Below the pieces are notes generated by a model, which was not told where the DNA came from, searched no databases, and saw only the letters and a program-made list of their open reading frames with translations. The position numbers were made by a program, and so were the translations under genes. 64,000 bases of DNA from positions 40,808,353 to 40,872,352 of the forward strand of contig OZ038492.1 in NCBI GenBank assembly GCA_964036315.1, read 5' to 3'. Shown here piece after piece: positions 35,620 to 47,555 of this stretch. The stretch is from Acanthosepion esculentum (lineage: Eukaryota; Mollusca; Cephalopoda; Sepiida; Sepiidae). The first letter of the stretch is position 1. Every line of letters starts with the position of its first letter.

Positions 35620-35970
35620 TTCTTCATCATTTCACCCCAAGCAAGGCAATAAAGCCACTAAGATGCAAGGGGTTTACTGAATGTCTGAGAATATGCAAAA
35701 AAAAAAAGAACACTATTAAGGAAAGAGAATGGAAAGCAAGAAACCAGAAAAGAGTTACACAGGTGAGAAGTGCGGAAAAAGAAATTGTTAGTATAGAACT
35801 TACATTTACATCTAGTCATCTCAACTGTAAGATGCTTAGATGTTGCCGCCAATCTAGTAAATTTACTTAAATTTGTTATGTCTAGGTACCATAGAGGAAA
35901 GTTTATCAAAACAATTACCATGAAAAGATTTATAGAAAAGGCACAGGGAAGTTAGATTATGGCAGTGGGA
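35620..35970 (-). mobile_element. LINE 3' end (C-terminus of pol and 3' UTR)
   Basis: Minus strand 35658-35921 shows FFRTSHLCNSFLVSCFPFSF, matching the R(T/S)..LWNSLP.SCFP..YNL....F ending of Jockey/CR1-like pol proteins. It is followed by AACCCCTTGCATCTTAGTGG and GCCTTGCTTGGGGTG, which recur at 16785, 36580 and 54065. Frameshifted and truncated. Confidence 0.8.
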
Positions 35971-36569
35971 AAATGACAGAAGCCAAGTTGCCAGGTCAGG
36001 ACCATTAACAATGCAGATTCTTAAGCAGTAACATCATCTGGCTTTAGTGAAACCAAAAATAATAAAAATGTCATCAAATATTTCTAAAGATCATAATGAC
36101 GATCTTGAACAGATAAAAAAAGAAAAAATGTAAGTCACGCATCAAATAATTAGAGAGGAGAATCATTATAAATGGAAATTATTAAACATGGATTAATTTC
36201 CTTTCAAGTTATCATCCAGAATAAACCTAAGATAAAATAAGAATAAATAGTTTACAGAAGAAATCAGAGAAAAATAGGAAAGAAAGTTAAAGAGTCTTTA
36301 AACAATTCTTTAATGGTACACAACTGAAATACGGCATGAAGAGGTGGAGACATGTTGAAAATTACAGTTGAAAAGTAAAAGGGGATTTAATCCTGTTTAA
36401 GCATCTGGCTTTTGATTGACCTTTAATAAGTTAAACAACTGTTAAATTAGCAATAAAAGTGTGGTAACATAGTTTAAAAAGGAAATTTTATTTATTATCT
36501 GACCAAAGAGAAAAATACATTTTAAGTATTTTAAACCTATTGATAATCCTCTTTGATAAATAGTACAGA

Positions 36570-36640
36570 CTCTACTCCAAGTAATGCCATGCATCTTAGT
36601 GGCATTAATACCTTGCTTGGGGTGAAGTAATTAAAATATA
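36570..36640 (+). mobile_element. LINE 3' terminal fragment
   Basis: CATGCATCTTAGTGGCATTA then CCTTGCTTGGGGTGAAGTAA is the same 3' end as in the copy at 35640, in opposite orientation. About 36650-36720 then has a short AT-rich tandem repeat (TTATATTAAAGAATATTAAA). Confidence 0.7.
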
Positions 36641-37012
36641 TGTTGAGGCTATTAAATTTATATTAAAGAATATTAAATTATATTAAATTTATATTAAAGA
36701 ATATTAAATTATATTAAAGAAAGTGCTTCATTTTTTTTTCAAATTCTTTAAGTGTGACATTTGTGTTATATATTCTCACAAGGAACTCAGCAAGAACAAC
36801 AGGTCATAATTGGTGATGGAAGCAATTTATTACAAAATGTTCTCAGAAACAATATGAAACTCATGAGAATAGAAATTAATTTTTTGTTTGAATTTCTGGA
36901 ATAAGGAGTTACCATTATTTACATTCAAACTCATATCTTTCTATTTGTTATTATTATAATAGTTTGGCCATGTCTTGGGGTATTTTGTCTTGTTCTATAT
37001 AAACTATTGGAT

Positions 37013-37260
37013 TAACCCTTTGAGTCCTGACCACCGCTTTACCGGTGGTAGAGCAAAATGATGTAATGCCCAGCCCCCGGCTGAACAGTGGTAGAGAAAA
37101 ATGACTTAATTTGCAACCACCAGTTGAACAGTGGATAAACACTTGTAACTATTTTTATATTTACCATGAAACATTACATACCAATTATTTGCAAATTTTG
37201 ACTCAGGAACTCAGGCAGAAGGGTTAAAATTGTTCAGGAATGCAGGGCTGAGAGGGTTAA
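37013..37260. mobile_element. Candidate piggyBac-like MITE with TTAA ends
   Basis: TTAACCCTTTGAGTCCTG at the left and CAGGGCTGAGAGGGTTAA at the right form an imperfect inverted repeat (CCCTxTxAGxCCTG), both closed by TTAA, the piggyBac target. Length 248 bp, no coding capacity, GC-richer centre with CCACCGCTTTACCGGTGG, itself an imperfect hairpin. Confidence 0.65.
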
Positions 37261-37289
37261 AGCTAAATTTATGAACTAATGCTTTAAAT

Positions 37290-37470
37290 TCTAGTAGGTT
37301 CAGTTCAGAATACCCTATAGGTTACTCGGATCGATATACAAGCATTGTGAAAACAGCAACAAAGATTAGGACAATGGTCCAAATGTAAATAGTTTAAATA
37401 ATAACTCTTCATCCCAGAAATTCAAACAGAAAAGATGAGGATATTAGTCTAATTGTAAATAAGGTAAATA
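37290..37470 (+). mobile_element. SINE-2 fragment
   Basis: GGTTCAGTTCAGAATACCCT, then AACAAAGATTAGGACAATGG and TAAATAATAACTCTTCATCC in the family order. Confidence 0.75.
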
Positions 37471-38179
37471 ATCAAGAAGGAAATAAAAAATCTGCTTCTC
37501 TGAGCCATTTTAAAAAATACTTCTTTTTAAAACCGGTATTATTTAATAAATGGCATACAAATAAATATATTGCTTATCAGTTATTTTAAATTCTAATGTA
37601 ACTCCGTGAAGGATGCCCACAGGTAATCAATATTTGATTAAATTTATTATGCTCAAGGGATGATATTGATAAATCTTAATATAATGTAATGAAAAATTTA
37701 CCCCACTTCCCATGCTTCCTAAGTGAGTATTGATTACCTACAAGTATGCTTTTCAAAGAGGTTGTAATTTATTCTAAAGATATTTTAAAGAGAGTAGGCA
37801 GTACACTTGTTTTATAATACACCTACATAAATATTATTTCTTTCTCTTTCTGTTTTATAACCTTGAAAACACTATTAATGTTCAGAAAAAAAAGAAGAAA
37901 TTCCTTTTTTAAATCTGGCGTATTTGCTGTTTGGTGCACGGTAAAAATTTTTGTAATGCTTTTATTGGGGAAGGTGGCATAAAAATGACATTAATAACAG
38001 GCAAAAATTTATTTTGCATTTAGAGTAGTCGACATTCTTCAGCTAAGTTTTTCTTTTTATTCACAAGTGAATCTTTGGATAACACTTTAAAGTTCTTTAA
38101 GTGGCTCGGAGATGTGTCAATTGAAGAATTGTTGACACTTTCATCTATCTTTAAGTGATTCTTTATATTCTGTTTTCAT

Positions 38180-38800
38180 GATGCTTAACAAAATCGGAGA
38201 AGTAAAAAAAAGAAAGCAAAAAATGAAGAGAGAAAGAAAGTTGTAAATAGAGATAAAAAAAGAGACCTCGGTGGAAAAAGAAATCAAGAAAGATGAGGAG
38301 ATATATTAGGCATAAGAGTGTGAGGGAATGAGAGAAAACAAAATCCCCCACAGAGGAAAAAGTTGTAAATAGAAGAATAAAGAGACCTAAGTGTAAAAAG
38401 AGATAGGAGATGCATTATAAATCAGAGTGTGGGGAAGATAGAGAGAGAATGCAGAAAGGGGGAACAAAAGAAGAGGAAATTGAAGGAAAAGAAAGAAAGA
38501 GAGAACTTGTAAGAAGAAGAGGTGTAATTAGAAAAAGAAAGAATGTGAGAGAAGACAGAATAACAGAGAATTTGGATGGCGGGAAGAAAGGAAGAAAAAG
38601 AAAGAATGAAAGAGCCAAGGTTAATGTGGGAGTACTGATAAAGAAGAAAAAGAAAAGAGTGAGAGAAAAACAGATTAAAGGAGAAATGAAAGAGAAAGAA
38701 AAGTGAAAAATTAGGAATGAATATAAAAATCAGAAGAGAAAGAGTGAAAAAAAAAAAGAGAGAAAGAACAGAGAGAAGTTAACAGAATAAAAATATAAAA
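38180..38800 (+). repeat. Purine-rich (GA-type) tract
   Basis: About 600 bases almost wholly A and G on this strand with loosely repeated AGTTGTAAATAGA...AAGAGACCT segments (38238 and 38360). The Lys/Glu/Arg-rich frame at 38410-38706 follows from composition and has no recognised motif. Confidence 0.85.
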
Positions 38801-38829
38801 GAATGAGTAATAATTATTGAAACTCAAGG

Positions 38830-38830
38830 A

Positions 38831-38918
<88 letters not shown>

Positions 38919-38920
38919 AA
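38830..38920. repeat. (TATC)n-(TA)n-(CA)n microsatellite
   Basis: Three simple repeats in direct succession. Confidence 0.97.
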
Positions 38921-38989
38921 ATGAAACTGAGTAGATTCGACTTTCAAAGAAATGTAATTGTGTAAAGTATTACAGATAGAACCTTGCTT

Positions 38990-39125
38990 GATTACGGATC
39001 TCTTCGTAGCTGAATGGTCAAAAGCCAGGTCAGATCAAATGGTGATTTCTCCTGCAAAGTGCGACACAGGTTTGAATCACGTTGGAGGGTGCATATTCTT
39101 TAATAAGATTTCTCCAATGTTCAGA
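38990..39125 (+). mobile_element. tRNA-derived SINE copy
   Basis: TCTTCGTAGCTGAATGGTCA resembles a tRNA 5' half with A box; ACAGGTTTGAATCACG is a degraded B box; then GGAGGGTGCATATTCTTTAA, a tail also seen at 46970-46995. Confidence 0.65.
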
Positions 39126-39194
39126 TTGGTAGATAAAATAAAATACTGTTTAAAATAAATGGAGCATCTACACAAATATGGGTATCCATATATA

Positions 39195-39298
39195 TATATA
39201 TATATGTGTGTGTGTGCATATATATATATATATGTGTGTATGTGTGTGCGTGTAATATGTATGTGTGTATATATATATATGCATATATATATATGTGT

Positions 39299-39366
<68 letters not shown>
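39195..39366. repeat. (TA)n/(TG)n/(GA)n compound microsatellite
   Basis: TA and TG runs end in about 32 bases of (GA)n. Confidence 0.97.
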
Positions 39367-39372
<6 letters not shown>

Positions 39373-39649
39373 GGAGAAAGTGACAGACAGAAACAGTGTC
39401 ATAGGCATGAACACTGCATGCTGACTGTCGGTTTCATGCTTCAATGTGTTCTTCTTCAGAGAAACTTGGAAGCAATTAACATTGCATGGTGATTGTCATG
39501 GTGATATTGGAAGCAGTGGTTTGAAGATCACATGAGATGTGAAACTGACAGTCATCCTGCAGTGTTTTCCTATTTCCACACTGCCTATATTTCCAATGTT
39601 GAGCATTCTCATCCTCAAAATATACCAAATTTCAAACAGCACGCAAGTG

Positions 39650-39914
39650 CGCACGCACACACACAAACACAAACACACACACACACACACACAAACACAA
39701 AAACACATACACACAAACACAAACACACACACAAACACAAACACACACACAAACACAAACACACACACACAAACACAAAAACACACACAAACACAAACAC
39801 ACACACGCACACACACAAACACAAACACACACACACACACAAACACAAACACACACACAAACACACACAAAAACACACACACACACAAACACACACACAC
39901 AAACACACACAAAC

Positions 39915-39967
<53 letters not shown>
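39650..39967 (+). repeat. CA-rich minisatellite with AAACAC variants
   Basis: About 318 bases of CACACA with interspersed ACAAACACA units, ending in ~46 bases of pure (CA)n. Long frames on both strands (Thr/His/Lys or Cys/Val/Phe) are repeat artefacts. Confidence 0.98.
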
Positions 39968-39968
<1 letters not shown>

Positions 39969-40499
39969 CTGTGTTCTAATTATTCTCTGAATAAACAATT
40001 GAGAATTAATCCCAGAATAATAGCATGCAAAGAAATAAAGTAAAAAGCCATTTCCTTTTTTTTTATGTTTCTTCCGTAATTTTAAATACGTTTTTGTTTT
40101 GTGGGGTTGGAGTGGAGGAAAAAGATTTCATTTAAAGCCTCCAAGACAAATTACTCAAGCAAGAATAAGGAAACATAGATGAAGTAGATCCTTCATTGCT
40201 TTGATGCATGACACACTGCAGTTAACCTTTCAAGAGAAAAAAAAAAAAAAGAATTAAAAAAATAAACTCATTAATTATTTTTTATCTTGATTTAAAAACT
40301 TTTTTTTTCTACTTTGTTTCCTTGGGTATATTTTTTCAAGTTATTTATTTTATGGAATTTACTTATCCACATATTTATTTTTAGGAATATCCAATGAAAA
40401 GCCTCACTTAACTGTCCTATCTAAGTACAAAACATCAAGGTTGAATACCATGTTTCTACTTTTGTCAGTGTTAATGCACAGACTAAAAATAGTTGTATA

Positions 40500-41070
40500 A
40501 AATAAGCATGCAGGAAAAATGCTTGTTTACCTGTACCGCTCTGGTAAGTGCCTGGCTCCTTGTGCTATCCTCTACCTTTACAAGAGCCAGATCAAGCCTA
40601 AAATGGAGTACTGCTATCATATCCAAATATGACCAGTTCTCACTTTCCAGTTTCAATAAATTCCCAAAGCATCTCTGCGTCCTTGTGGGTGAGAAATTAT
40701 TTTCCACCCTGTGACCTCTCTCTCATAAAAACGATATGGCAAGCCTCTATTGCTACTTCCCTGGAAAGTGCTTGAATAAACTGCATTCCTTGATTCCGCT
40801 AGTTCTAATCTTCATGGCTAAGACCCATATCGCGCTACCTTCATTCCTTCTGTATCCCATTCGTGAGAAGTAAGTTCCACTCAAGCAACTTACTGTGAAA
40901 TACTGCTCTGTGGAACTGACTCCCAAGTGTATGTTTTCCCAATCGCTACAATGTTAACCTGTTCAAATCTAGGTTTCACTCTTATCTGACCCACCTATTC
41001 CACATAAACTATACCTCTTCCTCTGTATCCCTCTACCTTGTGTGGACTTCAGGCTTTGTACCGGGTGAAC
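40500..41070 (+). mobile_element. LINE fragment, C-terminal part of pol
   Basis: In the plus strand, with frameshifts: ILYLYKSQIKPKMEYCYHI matches the LYK(S/A)QIRP.MEYCSHIW motif of Jockey/CR1-type RT C-termini. Later MASLYCYFPGKCLNKLHSLI and VELTPKCMFSQSLQC echo the FY.YF.GKCS.EL.SL(I/V)P and the LWNSLP..CFP ends. Stops break it several times. Confidence 0.85.
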
Positions 41071-41394
41071 TTCACTGTGAAATGAAACAATCATGGTTAA
41101 AGAATTAATGTCTCCATTTGGCTAATAGATTTAATGATATATACAGTAATTTTTTTAAGGGATTCTTTCGTCTGACATTATTTTTATTACTATAAATGTT
41201 ATTTTTATTGGGTAGACGTGTTTTAGTTACTATCGCTTTTTTTTTAAACACTGAAATTAACAACAACAGGTCTAGATTAAGAAATCCTACTAAAGGAAGA
41301 CTGGCTAAAAAATGGTTTCCTTGATGTAAAAGAGATATAGGTTCAATTTTTGTCAGAGGTATGGATGTCAGTTATATCCTGTTACTTCCCCGCT

Positions 41395-41500
41395 CCAAGT
41401 TCTCCACTCCCTTAACCAGGTATCGAACTCACACTCTTTGGGTCCTGGCACTGGATCTAACTGACACCTTTATCCACTGTGCCATGAGTCCTTGAGGACA
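41395..41500 (-). mobile_element. tRNA-like SINE head
   Basis: Minus strand: GGACTCATGGCACAGTGGAT (A-box-like) and GTGAGTTCGATACCTGG (B-box-like) at roughly tRNA spacing. Not a good cloverleaf, so SINE-derived. Confidence 0.6.
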
Positions 41501-41834
41501 TCTGAATATGAATTTCTGGGACTTATTAACCTAATGTCTTCAGCAATCATTTTTTTTACCAGTGCTCATATTGCAATTTTTGCTGTTATCATTTTCAGTT
41601 TTTTACCAGAGCTCACATTGCAGTTTGTGTTGTTACTATTGCTTTTTTTCTGGCACTCCTTATTACTGGGAGATTTTAATGTAGAAAGAAAGAGAACTGA
41701 CAGCCAGACTTCAGCAGCAATAGAAAAAAGAAAACTCTGTGAGTGCAGTCATGCATGACAAGCTGCAGTGACATTCTTCAGTTTTAAGTTCTCCACTCAG
41801 GATTGTCCCAATTGAAAATGACCTAGTGGATTAA

Positions 41835-42060
41835 AAAAACTGGTTCATTAATTTGGTGACAAAGAAATTGTGGCCCAAGCAGGGTGTACTTGGATTCTGT
41901 GGAAATATCTTTAATTGGAATAGATAGTTTCGTCTATTGTCCACTTTCCACTCCTCCTTCAAAGACAGCAGTAGAGGTTTATCTCTTGTTTCCTGTTCCG
42001 GTTTGGGTTTCACGTTTTTTCTAATTTTTTTCCTTCTCTTTAACTTCCAGTGGCCCCTTG
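41835..42060 (-). repeat. Dispersed repeat 3, inverted copy
   Basis: Minus strand reads AAACCCAAACCGGAACAGGA then AACAAGAGATAAACCTCTAC, as at 3480 and 24010. It continues into GGACAATAGACGAAACTATC, absent in the other copies. Confidence 0.75.
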
Positions 42061-42129
42061 CATATTGGTGACATTATCACCTTGCCTCTACCTCAGGTGT
42101 CTCTTAGGCTTTGTGAACATTATTGTATA

Positions 42130-42460
42130 TATGTATGTATATGGGGCAATCTGTACTCGTACACACTGCCCAGCCCATTGGAAATGCGGCAATTGATAAC
42201 TGAACAGTACTAAATAAGTACTAGACAAGATATCCCTAGATATGGTCAGCAGAAAAAAAAGAGAATAGATCCCAGGAGATTAAATAAAAAGTTCAGTTTG
42301 AAATTCCCAGAAGGTTACCTAGATCAAAAACCACCTGATGTAGGCCAGATTGCAGAATGACTGAAACACTGTGATAATAGCAATAAAGAGGAAGACAATT
42401 GTTTGTATGTAAATAATGTAAGTAATAACTCTTCATCCAAGGGATTCAGACAAAAAGGGC
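42130..42460 (+). mobile_element. SINE-2 copy (body and tail)
   Basis: ACACACTGCCCAGCCCATTG, then GATATCCCTAGATATGGTCA, AGTTCAGTTTGAAATTCCC and AATAACTCTTCATCCAAGGG in the same order as at 49715 and 62690. Confidence 0.8.
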
Positions 42461-42699
42461 ATCTCTTTTCCTAGGAATCATTGCAGAATGTCTCTTTTAT
42501 CATTGAATGTAAAAATTGTCAGTTCTCCAAGCATCCTTATGTAATAAAGGCGAAGGGTTTCTTAAAAGTGTGTTGTTTTCTGTCATGTGAGTTTATGTTA
42601 ATTCATGTGTTACCTATCATAAAGATAGAGGCCCGAAACCTCTTTACTGGGTGCCTGTTCCATTAATGAAGCCAATTAAGATTATGTATATTAATGGAT

Positions 42700-43030
42700 G
42701 TTAAATGTAGAAAGAGAAAACCTGGGAGAAAAAGAGAGACGTTGGAAAATGAAAATTGTGTTGTAAGTGGAAAAAAACCCAAAAGAAATGAACTGAAGGT
42801 TATAAAAAGATGAAAAACTAAAAAGCATGAGTAAGAACAAAAAAAATGAGAAGAAATATTGGAAAGAGAGTTACAAAAAGAGAGAAAAACAGAATGTTAA
42901 AATACCTTGAGGGAATAAGAGAGGCTCGATAAAAACACAGATGAATGGATGGATAAAAGTAGTGAAAAGAGTAGAATGTAAAAGAAGACAGGGAGAATAA
43001 AGAGTATAACAGAAGGAAGACAAAGAAAAA
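42700..43030 (+). repeat. Purine-rich tract
   Basis: A/G-rich on this strand with loose GAGAGAAAAA motifs; similar in type to 38180-38800. No gene. Confidence 0.7.
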
Positions 43031-43140
43031 GGACAAATATTGTGGGTGGATGAGAAATTGGTTGAAAGGTTATAATGTTTTAACCAACCTACTTCAAAGC
43101 TACTTAAGTAGACTGGTTCACTTATAAAATCAGGAGAAAT

Positions 43141-43772
43141 CATTTTAGAAATAATTTTTTTTAGATTAGCATTCATTTGACCCTCCTTAAGCCTTGAGAT
43201 TTTTCAGAATCAAAAAAATATTTTTTATTATGTATAAATGGAATCCTGTTTATAATATTGATACAGTGTAAAATCAATCCCTGACTTTTTACAGGGCCAT
43301 CTGTAATCAACTGTTTGCTTATGAAAACAGACTATTTTTACAAAACCATTTCTTTTAAAGGACAGATATATAAATTTTTAGTTTTAAAAATACATAGATA
43401 AGTACATATTTGCTTACTCTTCATTCATTATTATTTCAGCTATTATCCCCAGTGTACTTCCAAAAGCAGTAACCAGTAAAAAAAACTTTTTTTTAAAATT
43501 AGTATAAAAACGTTTTAAAAATTCATAAAATAAAAAAAAATATATGCAGTTGTCAATGATGTAAGCACATTTGCAAACTTGACATTTATAAATAACAGAT
43601 AAGTCCAATAACTCTGTAAAAAGTCAGGGATTGATTTTACATTGTATCAATATTATAAACAGGAACCCCTTCTAAATTGATAAAAATCAATATTTTTGAT
43701 TCTGACAAATATCATGTCTTGCAGAAAGTCTAATGAATGCTAATCTACAAAAATTATTACCTGAAAATAATG
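43141..43772. repeat. Foldback element, ~160-bp inverted arms
   Basis: Left arm 43141-43302 (contains AGATTAGCATTCATT, then AAAATCAATCCCTGACTTTT) and right arm 43612-43772 (contains AAAAGTCAGGGATTGATTTT, then AATGAATGCTAATCT) are inverted copies around a ~310-bp centre. Resembles a long-TIR MITE or a foldback element; no coding signal. Confidence 0.88.
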
Positions 43773-43904
43773 TTGTCTATTTTTTATGAGTGGACCAGGC
43801 TATTTAAATAGTTTAAATAGTTCATCTAATAGAAGAAAAACTCTGGTTTTAAACCTTGGCTGCCAAGAGGAAAGAAAAGCAAAATATTAAAATACCTTAA
43901 AGGA

Positions 43905-44220
43905 ATCACAATGTCCCATCAGCCATTAGTGTCATAAGAGCCCCACATGTAATGCTGCTGCAGTAGCAGTGATGTTTCCTGGGCAAGATAGCCTGATGGT
44001 CCCCAACACTCTCCAGTCTTGTTCGAATTCTCCTACACCTGTTTGCCAACCAAGTCTATAGGACCCTGTTTGTACTGCTATTTACCCATAGCTGGATGGA
44101 GAAGAGATGGGTTCATACCTTTCCCAAGGCTATTTAAGTGAATGTAATGAACTCAACCGGAATTCAAACTTGGTTTTCCAATTCCTCAATCCAAGCCGCT
44201 ATCCATTATTTCACCATGCT
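43905..44220 (-). mobile_element. SINE-1 copy, nearly full length
   Basis: Minus strand: tRNA-like head (44220-44135, GGAAAACCAAGTTTGAATTC as the degraded B box), body with AGCCTTGGGAAAGGTATGAA, CAGCTATGGGTAAATAGCAG, then a tail with GGACCATCAGGCTATCTTGC and a terminal GGCTGATGGGACATTGTGAT. The same tail is present in plus orientation at 47440-47550. Confidence 0.85.
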
Positions 44221-44689
44221 TCCAACTCTTTTCACCTGAAGGAATAAGAGAAGGCAAATAAAAAAAATAGATGAACAGATGGGGGGGGGGATAGCAAGAG
44301 TGGAACGAGTGGGAGGTAAGATATAGTAGGAAGAATAAAGAGAGTATAATTGAAAGATGTCAAAGATATGGGAAAAGGTTTAAAGGAACAGAGTGAAGAA
44401 ACATCGTCAGAGTTGTAGTGTAATTAGATTGGTATTATTTTTACTACAAATTGAAGGATTCTAGAGAACAGACAGCAGTAGGGATGGTGAAAAAGGCAAG
44501 CCATACTAAGAGTTACAAAGGATAGGAAGTTGTTGAGACTCATGATCATGCATGTCTTGAAGGTACACGGCTAATAGAAGTAGTCCTTAGAGTAATTTGA
44601 TTCATTTTCTGTTATCTTCTGTTTTTTGCTCTTCATTGCTTGTTCAGTCCACAGCCAAGCTCATTATAAACTATACATTTTTTTCACTT

Positions 44690-45990
44690 TGTTTCTTTCT
44701 TTAAATATAGTATTTTCCTTTTTTCTTCATTAATTTGTTCTGCACTAATTTTAAAAAAATTTGTTCTGTTTTTATTTCTCTTCTACTAATCACTTCTTTA
44801 CTTCTTATTCATTTCACCGACATCTTTGTTGTGTTTCTTTCCCTTTTTTCCCACTTTTCCTTCCTTTCTCTTTTCTCTTACAATCACGACAAACATTCTT
44901 TCTTACCTTTACCCTTTATAAAAGAAAGAAAGAAGATTTTAGAAGAGAGGGTAAGAGAAAAGGGAAGGAAACATTTTTCTCTTACCCTCTCTTATAAAAC
45001 TTTCTTTTTTTCTTTTTTATATACTTCTACTTTCTCTTTTCACTAAACCCCTCTTATCAAACCTTCTTTTCTTTTCATTATTATTTTCTTTCTACTTTCT
45101 TTAAACACCTCTTATTAAACATTTTTTCTTTTTATCTATTTTTCTTCTTTTTTCTCTTCCCCCTCTAAGTTGACCTTTTTTCTTTCCTTCTTTTCATTTT
45201 TATCTTCTTTTTTTTTTCTGTTACCCTCTCTTATCAAAGCTTTTTCCTTTTCCTTTTCATCCACATTCCTTCTATTTCTATTTTCCTTTACCCTCTTTTA
45301 TCATACCCTCTTTCTTTCTCTTTATATTTCATCTGCTTCTCTTCCCTCTTTTCTCTTAACTCCTTTTCTTGCCTTCTTTTCATTTTCATCTTCTTTGTCT
45401 CTTTTCTCCTCTTATTAAACTTTTTTCTTTTTTATGCTTATGTTTTTCTTCTCTCCTTTTCATTATCTTCTCTTTTTCTTTTTTCTAGAACTCTCCCTTA
45501 TCAGACCCTCTTCCTTTTACCTTTTATCCCTTTTCTCCATTTTCCCCCCACTTTTCACTTAACCTCTCATATCAAACCTTCTCCTTTTCTTCATTTTCAT
45601 TTTTATCTATACTTCTCTTTCTCTCTTCTTTTCTATCCATTTTTCTTCCTTTTCTTTTTCATCCACTTTTCATTTCTTTTTTCTTTTACCCCCTCATCAA
45701 ACTTTCTTCCTTTCTCATTTTTATGTGCTTTTCAAACTTTCTTTTTTTCATTCGTTTCCTTTTTATCTATTCATCTCTTTCATTTTGTGCTTACCCACTT
45801 TAATTTATCCTTCTTTCTTTCTTTTTTTATCCGTTTTTTCCTTCCTTTTCTTTTTACGCTTACCCTCTCTTATCAAGCCTTCTTTCTTCCCTTTTTGTAT
45901 TTTTATTTGCTTTTCTTCTCTTTGTCTTTTTCTTTCTCTTTTCTCTTTCCCTTTATCTTTATTTTTTTACCCATTTCTATTTTGGTAAAC
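44690..45990 (+). repeat. 1.3-kb pyrimidine tract with degenerate ~60-75-bp repeat
   Basis: Nearly all C and T on this strand. A motif like ACCCTCTCTTATCAAACCTT recurs at about 44988, 45050, 45107, 45225, 45290, 45490, 45560, 45690 and 45860, separated by CTTTTC-rich filler. Phe/Leu/Ser-rich frames here come from composition. Confidence 0.9.
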
Positions 45991-46714
45991 TTCTTCAGAA
46001 AGAATTGTTCTTTTCTTCTTGTGATTGTTCATTTTCTTAACCTATTACAAGATTTTTCTTCTGCAGAAATTTTCCCATACCTTTTAAGCAAAATTAAAAT
46101 TTTCACATCCTAGAATCACTAAACTGAAAACAAAAATAAAATGCCCTATTAAAAAAAAAAAATGGAATAGATGAAATGTGTTTATTTCATTCACAGTAAA
46201 AACAATTTAAATTTCTTTAACACCTGTGGACTAACACCTATTAATAAATATATATTTTTTATATGGTATTTAAATTGTGCTTTTTGAGTCTCTCTTTGAT
46301 CCTGAGGAGAGAGTAAAGACAGGTACGGGTAATTTCAGTAATTTTTGCTCATTAAAAATTGGAAACAAAAATAGTATAAATAAAACTGGAGAAAAAACAG
46401 ATTATGAATACATAAAGAAATATGTGGAAATGTTGCCAAAAATTATATAAAGGGATCTTTTTTATTTTGTTAAAGAACATAAAACTGGTTCAAAAGATTT
46501 TGGATTTTTTTATTATGATTTTTTATTAAATTGCCTAATTAAGTTTATAACGATCTTATTATAGAAATGGAAGTGATGTTTAGTTCTTAAATCTAATTCA
46601 ATATGCAATCCTTAAAAAGAAATAGAATTAGGTTTTTTACTGAGATTGGACATGTTTATTGTGGGAATGTGAAAGCCTGGTTGAAGTATGGATGTGCAGT
46701 TTTTGTTCCTATAA

Positions 46715-46718
<4 letters not shown>

Positions 46719-46799
<81 letters not shown>

Positions 46800-47010
46800 T
46801 GCATGTATATATATTTAATATTAATCGAGAAAAATCATTGGAGACTGTGTTTAAAAACATTAATTTGGACTTTGTTAACCAGACATTTCTCTATAGCTAA
46901 CTAGTATAGCATGTCAAATCAAATGATGGTTCCATGTAGGACAGTTTCAATTCCTGTTGGAGAACGCATATTTTCTACAAATATTTCACAAACATTCAGG
47001 CCAGTATTTA

Positions 47011-47073
<63 letters not shown>

Positions 47074-47157
47074 TTATATATATATATATGTATGTATTTA
47101 GTGAACTATTGAAAGTATATGTATATGTGTTTATTTTTTCAATAGTTCACACACACA

Positions 47158-47201
<44 letters not shown>

Positions 47202-47262
47202 ATATTGTACATATATATATATGCAGTATATATACTATATATATATATATATATATTTATAT

Positions 47263-47320
<58 letters not shown>
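46719..47320. repeat. Cluster of long (TA)n tracts with a small hairpin
   Basis: (TA)n at 46719-46797, 47013-47093, 47160-47197, 47235-47258 and 47277-47320, with (CA)n pieces. At 47101-47150, GTGAACTATTGAA and TTCAATAGTTCAC form a perfect 13-bp-arm hairpin. Confidence 0.95.
46885..47005 (+). mobile_element. tRNA-derived SINE copy
   Basis: TATAGCTAACTAGTATAGCATGTCAAATCA as tRNA-like 5' half, AGTTTCAATTCCTGTTGG as B-box region, then AGAACGCATATTTTCTACAA. Related to the copy at 38990. Confidence 0.6.
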
Positions 47321-47329
47321 TTCCAATAG

Positions 47330-47555
47330 ATATACATTTCTTCTTCATCCAGCTACGGGTAAATAACAGTACAAATTGGGTTCTATAGCCTTGGTTGGCA
47401 ACAGGTGTAGTAGAATTCAAACAAGACTTGAGAGGACTGGGCTCCATCAGGCTATCTTGCTCAGAAACACCACTGCTACTGCAGCTGCATTACAGTTGGG
47501 GCTCCTATGACTCTAATGGCTGATGGGACATGTGATTGTGATTCCTTCAAGTTAT
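47330..47555 (+). mobile_element. SINE-1 copy (3' two thirds)
   Basis: CAGCTACGGGTAAATAACAG, GGGTTCTATAGCCTTGG, GGCTCCATCAGGCTATCTTG and a terminal GGCTGATGGGACATGTGATT. Together with 43905-44220 it makes an inverted pair 3 kb apart. Confidence 0.85.

Noticed and set aside
38410..38706. 98-residue charged protein
   Set aside because: Lies wholly in a purine-rich tract; no motif, no splice or start context.
39496..39998. 150-residue frames rich in Cys/Val/Phe or Thr/His
   Set aside because: Pure products of the CA-rich minisatellite, open in several frames on both strands.
44735..46113. Phe/Leu/Ser-rich frames resembling membrane proteins
   Set aside because: Caused by the homopyrimidine tract; hydrophobicity follows from TTT/CTT/TCT codons.
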